Shown: piece by piece, positions 1 to 5,218 of the stretch
Numbering within the stretch: the first letter of the stretch is position 1
Layout of the letters: each line of letters begins with the position of its first letter
From: an uncultured Eubacterium sp.
GTDB lineage: Bacteria > Bacillota > Clostridia > Lachnospirales > Lachnospiraceae
Direction of reading: 5' to 3'
Length of the DNA stretch: 5,218 nucleotides
Assembly (NCBI GenBank): GCA_902475415.1
Contig: CABRZK010000182.1
Coordinates: 1 to 5,218, forward strand
Program-made: the position numbers and the translations under genes
Notes under the pieces: model-generated
Seen by the model: the letters and a program-made list of their open reading frames with translations, nothing else
The model's database searches: none
What the model was told of the DNA's origin: nothing

Positions 1-1
1 C

Positions 2-403
2 ATGATCATCAATTACCCAGAGCAGCATATTGCAAACGGTCGGAAGAAAAATAGCGATACGAACCATCATTATAAGAAAATGGTGCGCATTATGAAGAAA
101 ATGCGCTATCTAATGGAGGATAGCTATATTACAGCATACAGCAGTGCGGCAAAAAATGTCAGTTCGTTTATGCTTGAATCGTTGCTTTGGAATATTGAGG
201 ATTCCTGGTATCTTAAATACTGTGGAGCTTACCGCAAAGTGTTTGCATTCAGTCAGCTGATTGCAACATTACAAAATCGAAAGAATGATTTTTGGGGATA
301 CAAAGAAGCAAATGGAATAAAAGAGTTATGTCCGAAACCGAGTGACTATACGAATCTTTGTAACTTCATAGAGCAGTTGGCTTCTTTTTACGAGTATGAG
401 TAA
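2..403 (+). CDS. CD-NTase (CBASS cyclic-nucleotide synthase), C-terminal part
   Basis: This is the C-terminal 133 residues of a gene that begins left of the window; the ATG at position 2 is probably an internal Met. CD-NTases are cytosolic enzymes that join NTPs into cyclic di- or trinucleotides on phage infection. What is seen: a YPEQHIANG..KN..T segment (visible residues 5-20) followed by a basic helix YKKMVRIMKKMR (24-35). This P-x-x-H-I-x-N-G-x-x-K-N-x-x-T/K-x-x-V-R-x-x-K pattern is typical of the OAS-like C-terminal half of CBASS nucleotidyltransferases. The catalytic GS and DxD motifs would lie upstream and cannot be checked, so activity, clade and nucleotide product are unknown. The rest of the tail is mostly helical and ends in the acidic residues EYE. 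The next gene, a Cap15-like effector 14 nt downstream, independently supports the call. Cap15 is known to pair with CD-NTases of clades B and E, but the clade cannot be settled here. Confidence 0.85.
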   Translation: MIINYPEQHIANGRKKNSDTNHHYKKMVRIMKKMRYLMEDSYITAYSSAAKNVSSFMLESLLWNIEDSWYLKYCGAYRKVFAFSQLIATLQNRKNDFWGYKEANGIKELCPKPSDYTNLCNFIEQLASFYEYE

Positions 404-407
404 GGAG
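402..407 (+). promoter_or_regulatory. Ribosome binding site of the Cap15-like gene
   Basis: AAGGAG overlaps the TAA stop of the CD-NTase gene and stands 10 nt before the ATG at 418. A nearer ATG at 408 is in another frame and too close to the site, so it is not the start. Confidence 0.7.
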
Positions 408-417
408 ATGGCAGCGA

Positions 418-975
418 ATGAACGAACGGATACAAAAACTTATAAAACCAGGAATAATCATGGCTGCTCTCACATTTGCAATTTGTTGCTTAATTAAGAA
501 GCCGCAGGAATTTGGAGACTATACATCTAACGTTAGTTATGCTGTAACTGTGGTGACGCTTATCTTTTATATTTATGAAAAATGGGCGTGGCGAATTATT
601 CCTTGGAATCGGCCTCCAGTTTTGAAAAAACAATACAGCGGAACTATTCGTTATACATTTAAGGGAACAGCAGGCGAAAAACCAATCGGTATTCAGATTA
701 AACAGACATGGTTGGGGATTGATATAAAGACTAACACGGATATAAATTCAAGTGTCACGATTACAGCAGCGATTGTGAGTGAATTCGGACAAGATGTTTT
801 GTACTACACCTATATGACCAATCCGTCTGCTGAAACGCAGAAGAGTAATCCGATTCAACATGGTACATGCAGAATGGTACTTGAAGGTGATAATAAAACT
901 ATCCGTGGAAAGTACTGGACTTCGAGCAACACAACAGGCGATATTGAATGGAAAGCAGTAGAAAAGAGGAAATGA
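418..975 (+). CDS. cap15: Cap15-like membrane effector of CBASS
   Basis: This is a complete 185-residue protein. Residues about 11-26 (PGIIMAALTFAICCLI) and 37-54 (ending LIFYIYE) are two short hydrophobic, probably membrane-spanning segments, followed by an aromatic/basic stretch (WAWRIIPW, 56-63). Residues about 72-182 alternate polar and hydrophobic as in a small beta-barrel. Marks shared with the Cap15 family are IKQTW (94-98), a Ser-Ser pair at 111-112, YTYMTNP (130-136), PIQHGT (145-150) and the closing G-x-Y-W-T...T-x-G-x-I-E (164-177). In the family the barrel binds the cyclic nucleotide made by the partner CD-NTase; the protein then oligomerises and disrupts the inner membrane, killing the infected cell. 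The CD-NTase gene ends 14 nt upstream, and the helicase gene starts 4 nt downstream. The length fits the family. The ligand cannot be predicted from sequence. Recognition is from memory of the family pattern, not a search. Confidence 0.82.
   Translation: MNERIQKLIKPGIIMAALTFAICCLIKKPQEFGDYTSNVSYAVTVVTLIFYIYEKWAWRIIPWNRPPVLKKQYSGTIRYTFKGTAGEKPIGIQIKQTWLGIDIKTNTDINSSVTITAAIVSEFGQDVLYYTYMTNPSAETQKSNPIQHGTCRMVLEGDNKTIRGKYWTSSNTTGDIEWKAVEKRK
965..970 (+). promoter_or_regulatory. Ribosome binding site of the helicase gene
   Basis: AGAGGA lies within the last codons of the Cap15-like gene, 9 nt before the ATG at 980. It supports that ATG as the helicase start and ties translation of the two genes together. 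Two ATGs in between (972 and 975) run straight into the TAA at 978. Confidence 0.6.
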
Positions 976-979
976 TGTA

Positions 980-3652
980 ATGCACGCAACAGGTGATTTC
1001 GTTTTTGATACAATAGAAAAAGCAAATGTGCAGGTTTTGGAGAAGATCGAAGCATGGGGCTATACTTCCTATAAGGTTTTCAACCCGGCAACCGGTCGGG
1101 TGTATAAGGCAAATGAGGAACAGCTTAGCTCAACGGGCAGTTCCATGCAGTACGATGAAAATTATCTGCGCTATGTTACGCTGCTCTCTAAAATCAAAAA
1201 CGAAACTGCCGGTGGCTTTCTTTCTTCTCTTGCCAGCGGAATTATTCCCTTGCCGCACCAGCTTCATGTGTTGAACCGCGCAATGGAGACCAATAACATT
1301 CGCTATATTCTGGCAGATGAAGTTGGTCTTGGTAAGACGATTGAAGCTGGAATGATCATCCGTGAATTGAAGAGCCGTGGTCTTGTCAGTAGGATTCTCG
1401 TTGTGTGTCCGACCGGTCTGGTGACCCAGTGGGCAAGCGAGATGCAGGAAAAGTTCCATGAGAAATTTCAAGTGATTTTACCTTCCGATTATGATACGAT
1501 TCGCCGCCTGACGGATAATGATGATGTGTATGGTCAGTTCGATCAGGTGATTTCCCCGATGGATTCTATCAAGCCGATTGAAAAACACGCCGGTTGGAGC
1601 GAGGAAAAGGTTGAAAAGTACAATGAGGAACGAATCTATTCCATCATCAACAGCGGATGGGATCTGATCATCATAGATGAGGCACATCGTGTGGCAGGTT
1701 CCTCCGGCGAAGTGGCTCGCTACAAGCTGGGCAATCTGCTTGCACAGGCAAGTCCGTATCTGCTGCTGTTGTCGGCAACACCGCATAATGGCAAAACGGA
1801 GCCGTTTTTGCGTCTGATTCGTTTGCTGGATGCGGATGCTTTCCCGAATGCCAAATCTATTGTCCGAGAACAGGTTGCTCCATTCCTGATCCGCACGGAA
1901 AAGCGCGAGGCCATTGACAATAATGGTAATCTGCTGTTCAAGAACCGTATCACGCATCTTGTGACGATTTCATGGGACGAACGCAATAATTTGCAGCGGG
2001 AACTGTATGAGATGGTCAGCTCCTATGTCGCAAAGACCTATAACAAAGCACTGCGCAATCGCAAGAAAAATATGTGCTTGATCTTCCTGTTGATTATCAT
2101 GCAGCGCATGGTGACGAGCAGTACGGCGGCCATTCGACAGAGCCTGGAGCGCAGATTAAATGTTCTTCTGGAGCAGCGCACCTGCGTTGGTAATTTAAGG
2201 GAAGAGGACTTGGACGAACTGAACATCGAGGATGGTGTTGAGGATGCTCTTGAAGCGATTTCTCTGGATATGGAGTTGGAAATCGAGGAGCTGAAGCAGA
2301 TCATCTCTCTTGCAAAACAAGCACAGTTCCAGAATCAGGATGCAAAAGTAGAGCCGCTGTTGAATGAGATTGATGCTATTCTGAGCGAGGATCGTACACA
2401 GAAGGTCATTATTTTTACAGAATTTGTTGCTACGCAGACTTATTTGCAGGAGCTGCTTGTGAATAGAGGATATACGGTAACGATTCTAAACGGTGGCATG
2501 AGCATTGACGAGCGAAATGCTGCCATGCAGGAGTTTAAGGCCAGTACCAGTATTTTTATTTCGACAGATGCCGGTGGCGAAGGTCTGAACTTGCAGTTTG
2601 CCAATATTATCATCAACTATGACCTTCCGTGGAACCCAATGAAAATCGAGCAGCGGTGTGGTCGTGTTGATCGTATTGGTCAGCAGAGAGATGTACATAT
2701 TTATAACTTCATTGTTGGGGAAACAGTAGAAAACCGTGTTCGTGAAGTGCTGGAAGAAAAACTGTCCGTTATTCTGAAAGAGATGGGCGTTGATAAGTAT
2801 TCGGATGTTCTGGACAGCGAAGTAGCAGAATGTGACTTTACGGATGTATATATGCGCTCCATTGGTCATGCTTCACAGGTAGAGAAGAATCTGTACCCAG
2901 TTGAGGCAGAGATGAAGCAGCAGCTTACGAATGCGCAGAAATATAAAGATGTGATCCGAGAAGAGAAAGACTTGACAAAACTTGTCGGAACAGAGTCGAA
3001 TTTCGATGTAGACAGTGCGCTCCGCACAATGCTGACCTATTATGAGTGCTGGCAGGGGCATGACCCGCGTTTGATTGACCGCATCAGCATTGCAGATGAA
3101 GAAATCACACAGCATTTGAAGACGGAGTTGGTGCAGGATCGGACGGCACCGCTTATGTCCATCCAGATTGACAACTTCCCCAATGAGGAAGGCTATTTTA
3201 TGCTTTGGGAGCTGTCTATCTCTGAAAAAGAGAGCGGAAAGCGGATTTTGCCGATATTTGTCAACAGCGCAATGGTATTGCGACCGATGGCAGGAAAGCG
3301 TATTATGGATGTTTTCCTCGATGGAAACAGCAAGCTCCGGGTTTCGTCTGCGTCGAATGTGGATGCGGAAATTTATTCTAAGCTTGAAAAAAGTTGCATG
3401 GATTTTGCTTATGACACATTTGTTGAATTAAAAGAGAAGCAGATGCAGCAGAATGAGGAGAGTTTCAAGAAATATATGTATGCTTTGGAGCTGAGGCAAG
3501 AGGCTGCGGAACATATTGGGATTGAGAATATCCGGAGAAGCCGCCTGCAAAAGCTGCAAAAAGAAAAGGCAAACATTGAAGCACGGCACAGGAAAGGCTC
3601 ACAGGTATATCCGGATTTTAGGTTAATTATGATGGCAAGATTGGAGGCGTAA
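980..3652 (+). CDS. SNF2/RapA-like DEAD/DEAH helicase of a BREX/DISARM-type defence system
   Basis: This is an 890-residue superfamily 2 ATPase of the SNF2/HepA class, acting on duplex DNA in the cytosol. Motifs in order, all intact: Q-like Q94; motif I DEVGLGKT (113-120); motif II DEAH (233-236); motif III SATPH (265-269); motif IV VIIFTEF (476-482); motif V STDAGGEGLNL (528-538); motif VI QRCGRVDRIGQ (558-568). Residues about 10-50 form a short beta-rich head, and 340-400 carry the conserved SS.AI..SL.RRL segment between the lobes. After the core, 600-890 is a specific C-terminal region with a charged, probably coiled-coil stretch (about 813-872). Similar helicases are BrxHII of type III BREX and DrmD of DISARM. 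The PglZ gene 3 nt downstream favours a BREX-like role; no DISARM genes (drmA/B/C) are visible. The start is chosen for its Shine-Dalgarno site and because the head precedes any later Met. Its ATPase half is GC-richer than the neighbours. The specific subfamily is not certain. Confidence 0.88.
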   Translation: MHATGDFVFDTIEKANVQVLEKIEAWGYTSYKVFNPATGRVYKANEEQLSSTGSSMQYDENYLRYVTLLSKIKNETAGGFLSSLASGIIPLPHQLHVLNRAMETNNIRYILADEVGLGKTIEAGMIIRELKSRGLVSRILVVCPTGLVTQWASEMQEKFHEKFQVILPSDYDTIRRLTDNDDVYGQFDQVISPMDSIKPIEKHAGWSEEKVEKYNEERIYSIINSGWDLIIIDEAHRVAGSSGEVARYKLGNLLAQASPYLLLLSATPHNGKTEPFLRLIRLLDADAFPNAKSIVREQVAPFLIRTEKREAIDNNGNLLFKNRITHLVTISWDERNNLQRELYEMVSSYVAKTYNKALRNRKKNMCLIFLLIIMQRMVTSSTAAIRQSLERRLNVLLEQRTCVGNLREEDLDELNIEDGVEDALEAISLDMELEIEELKQIISLAKQAQFQNQDAKVEPLLNEIDAILSEDRTQKVIIFTEFVATQTYLQELLVNRGYTVTILNGGMSIDERNAAMQEFKASTSIFISTDAGGEGLNLQFANIIINYDLPWNPMKIEQRCGRVDRIGQQRDVHIYNFIVGETVENRVREVLEEKLSVILKEMGVDKYSDVLDSEVAECDFTDVYMRSIGHASQVEKNLYPVEAEMKQQLTNAQKYKDVIREEKDLTKLVGTESNFDVDSALRTMLTYYECWQGHDPRLIDRISIADEEITQHLKTELVQDRTAPLMSIQIDNFPNEEGYFMLWELSISEKESGKRILPIFVNSAMVLRPMAGKRIMDVFLDGNSKLRVSSASNVDAEIYSKLEKSCMDFAYDTFVELKEKQMQQNEESFKKYMYALELRQEAAEHIGIENIRRSRLQKLQKEKANIEARHRKGSQVYPDFRLIMMARLEA
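3643..3647 (+). promoter_or_regulatory. Ribosome binding site of the PglZ gene
   Basis: GGAGG sits inside the last helicase codons, 8 nt before the ATG at 3656. It fixes that start over the later Met codons at residues 18-19 of the protein. Confidence 0.75.
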
Positions 3653-3655
3653 CAG

Positions 3656-5116
3656 ATGTTTGGAGACTATGTGTTTGAAAAAACAGCTGCACAGTATACG
3701 AAAAAAATGATGCTCGTTGATGCAGATCATCTGGAAGAAAAAGCGCATTATAGCGCGGTGTTTCAGGCACATGGCTTCAGGACTGTTGTGTATACTGATG
3801 ATTTGAACTTCCGGGTTAATAATACAAGCCTTCTAAATGGAGAGGAAAAGCTTGCGATTCTGGTGCAGCCGGGTGTTTATGTGCCATATGATATTCGGAA
3901 AAAATGCCGGGAGGAAGAAATTTCGTTCGAGTCATTATTTCCAAAGTTGAATAGCGCAGTTTTGCGAGAAAGCAAAAATCTGGATTTGGAACTGCTTACG
4001 CTGGCATATCAGACTGATTTTGAGGAATACCATGAACGGAAAAAGACGGAAATGTTTCTTCGCCTCAAAATGTATGCTCAGAAAAATGTTGAGCTATATT
4101 TGAGAGATTTATACGAATGTGCATTAAACCAAGCGAAAAGTGTTGAAGATTATAGGGCTTGGTTTGAACTTGCGGAGAAAAAAGCAACGATTGATGTAAC
4201 CGCAGCAGAACACAATGTTGACATTGATACTTCGGAATTGAATCGGGCGTTCTGCGCCTATGCGATGAAAAATTTTGGAAAGCTGTCTTCGGAAATCAAC
4301 CTGGAATCACCGGTCATGGTAAGCAGTGTCATGGATTATATCCATGACCATAGTGAAAAGGCTGCCATTATCGTAATGGATGGTATGTCAGAATTTGACT
4401 GGACGATATTGAAAAGATCGTTTGCGGGAATTTGTTATCGTCAAAGTGCTGCCTTTGCCATGATTCCATCTACGACATCTATTTCTCGCCAATGCCTACT
4501 GAGTGGAAAATATCCCAGTCAGCTGATTGAACCGTGGAAGCAAAGTAAAGAGAAGAATGAATTTTACGAATGCGCAAGAAAATATGGGTATAAGGACAAT
4601 CAGATAGGCTACGAACGAGGGTATGATGCAAGCTTTTCGGCGTTTGTAAAGTGTGGGGCTGTCATCATTCTTGATATTGATGAATTGGTTCATGCCCAAT
4701 ATCAGGGACGCATTGGAATGTTGAATGATGATACGGTGCTGATGAAACAAAATAAGCTTGCTGAGTTGACCAAAAGATTGTTGCAGGATGGCTTTGATGT
4801 CTATATTACAGCAGATCATGGGAACACGCCTTGTAAAGGACTGGGACGATTGACCGGCTCTGGCGTTGAAGTCGAAACAAGAAGCCACAAAATGGTGGTC
4901 TTGAAGGATTTTGCTAATAAAGACAGTTTGATAGAACGATACGGCCTTTTGGAATATCCGAAATACTACTTGCCCAAAGATTATGACTATCTAATCTGCA
5001 ATGTAGGGGATTCTTTGGATATCAAAGGTGAAAATGTAATGACGCATGGCGGGATTTCGCTTGACGAAGTGGTGGTTCCGTTCATAATCGCGAGGACGGA
5101 GGATTATCATGGCTAA
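3656..5116 (+). CDS. pglZ: PglZ-domain protein (alkaline phosphatase superfamily)
   Basis: This is a complete 486-residue protein. The N-terminal 200 residues hold a small alpha/beta start (MLVDADHLE, 19-27) and a helical charged region. The PglZ domain fills about 215-485 with the superfamily motifs in order: IIVMDGMSEFD (238-248, metal ligand D242); PSTTSISR (271-278, with T273/T274 as candidate nucleophile); LDIDELVHA (339-347, candidate ligands D342 and H346); TADHGN (385-390, D387 and H388); and THGGISLDEVVVP (463-475, H464). All look intact, so a metal-dependent hydrolase is likely, although no substrate is firmly known for PglZ in BREX or Pgl systems. PglZ is the common core protein of every BREX type. 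At 486 residues it is shorter than the roughly 650-900 residues I recall for BREX PglZ proteins; the missing part would be N- or C-terminal accessory sequence. It follows the helicase by 3 nt and overlaps the next gene by 8 bp. Confidence 0.9.
   Translation: MFGDYVFEKTAAQYTKKMMLVDADHLEEKAHYSAVFQAHGFRTVVYTDDLNFRVNNTSLLNGEEKLAILVQPGVYVPYDIRKKCREEEISFESLFPKLNSAVLRESKNLDLELLTLAYQTDFEEYHERKKTEMFLRLKMYAQKNVELYLRDLYECALNQAKSVEDYRAWFELAEKKATIDVTAAEHNVDIDTSELNRAFCAYAMKNFGKLSSEINLESPVMVSSVMDYIHDHSEKAAIIVMDGMSEFDWTILKRSFAGICYRQSAAFAMIPSTTSISRQCLLSGKYPSQLIEPWKQSKEKNEFYECARKYGYKDNQIGYERGYDASFSAFVKCGAVIILDIDELVHAQYQGRIGMLNDDTVLMKQNKLAELTKRLLQDGFDVYITADHGNTPCKGLGRLTGSGVEVETRSHKMVVLKDFANKDSLIERYGLLEYPKYYLPKDYDYLICNVGDSLDIKGENVMTHGGISLDEVVVPFIIARTEDYHG
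5098..5102 (+). promoter_or_regulatory. Ribosome binding site of the gene at the right edge
   Basis: GGAGG within the end of the PglZ gene, 6 nt before the ATG at 5109. Together with the 8-bp overlap it makes a convincing translation start for the following, cut-off gene. Confidence 0.75.
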
Positions 5117-5218
5117 AATGGTTGGTTTGTCAAGAAAACTGAAATTACCTTGGCTGAAATATACGGTTGATTTAGTGGCGGACGGCACAGCGGAATCGGA
5201 GATTAAAGATAAGCTCAA
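5109..5218 (+). CDS. Start of an unidentified gene after pglZ, possibly brxA-like (partial)
   Basis: Only the first 36 codons are present; the gene continues beyond the window. The peptide starts MAKMVGLSRKLKLPW and goes on as an amphipathic, probably helical stretch (about 16-36, ending EIKDKL). It has no signal peptide or membrane segment. The start overlaps the PglZ stop by 8 bp and has a GGAGG site 6 nt upstream, so it belongs to the same operon and is probably translated with PglZ. In type III BREX, as I recall the order, brxA (DUF1819 family, a small DNA-binding protein) follows pglZ. The fragment is compatible with a DUF1819-like beginning (a short LS..L.. segment and then a helix with an EI pattern), but 36 residues are too few to name it. 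A second Met at codon 4 lies too far from the site to be preferred. Confidence 0.75.
   Translation, partial: MAKMVGLSRKLKLPWLKYTVDLVADGTAESEIKDKL

Noticed and set aside
2..403. Treating the ATG at position 2 as the true start of a small complete protein
   Set aside because: The peptide begins in the middle of a conserved CD-NTase C-terminal motif and no upstream Shine-Dalgarno site can be seen, so the gene is cut by the window edge.
1478..1957. Long open frame on the - strand (159 codons) inside the helicase gene
   Set aside because: It is fully antisense to the conserved ATPase domain, the translation shows no recognisable domain, and it follows the codon pattern of the + strand gene. It is a shadow frame.
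2486..2869. Open frame on the - strand (127 codons) opposite helicase motifs V and VI
   Set aside because: The + strand frame carries the conserved helicase motifs there, so the antisense frame is a by-product.
980..3652. DISARM helicase DrmD as the identity of the large gene
   Set aside because: The motifs would allow it, but no drmA, drmB, drmC or methyltransferase gene is visible and a PglZ gene follows directly, which fits BREX-like systems better. It is kept only as an alternative.
4496..4888. Open frame on the - strand (130 codons) inside the PglZ gene
   Set aside because: It lies opposite the PglZ catalytic motifs, and its peptide is low in recognisable structure.
4991..5218. Open frame on the - strand reaching the right edge, a possible convergent gene
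   Set aside because: It overlaps both the PglZ C-terminus with its conserved THGG motif and the well-supported start at 5109, so a gene on the opposite strand is unlikely.

Overview
The window looks like a piece of a bacterial defence island, probably from a Firmicute of the Clostridia (gut Lachnospiraceae/Oscillospiraceae type). The grounds are moderate-to-low GC, strong GGAGG-type Shine-Dalgarno sites, and tightly packed genes. The taxon is an inference. No rRNA, tRNA, mobile element, CRISPR array or long intergenic region is visible.

All five genes lie on the + strand and form one apparent operon that runs off both ends. From left to right: (1) the C-terminal 133 residues of a cGAS/DncV-like nucleotidyltransferase (CD-NTase; its catalytic half lies left of the window); (2) a 185-residue protein with two membrane segments and a beta-rich C-terminal domain, recognised as a Cap15-type CBASS effector; (3) an 890-residue SNF2/RapA-like helicase with all core motifs intact; (4) a 486-residue PglZ-domain protein of the alkaline phosphatase superfamily with its metal-ligand motifs intact; (5) the first 36 codons of another gene that overlaps the PglZ gene by 8 bp. 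The junctions are +14, +4, +3 and -8 nt, each with a Shine-Dalgarno site, so co-transcription of all five is likely.

Genes 1 and 2 make a minimal CBASS: phage infection is sensed by the CD-NTase, which makes a cyclic nucleotide, and Cap15 binds it and damages the inner membrane. Genes 3 to 5 resemble the helicase-pglZ-(brxA) end of a type III BREX operon, or a related PglZ/SNF2 system. In type III BREX the genes expected upstream of the helicase are brxF, brxC and a methyltransferase gene; here the CBASS pair sits in that place with only 4 nt between them. Either a CBASS cassette has been inserted into a BREX-like operon, or this is a composite system in which an abortive-infection module and a PglZ/helicase module are co-expressed. 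This is the most interesting point of the window. The flanks are needed to tell the two apart.
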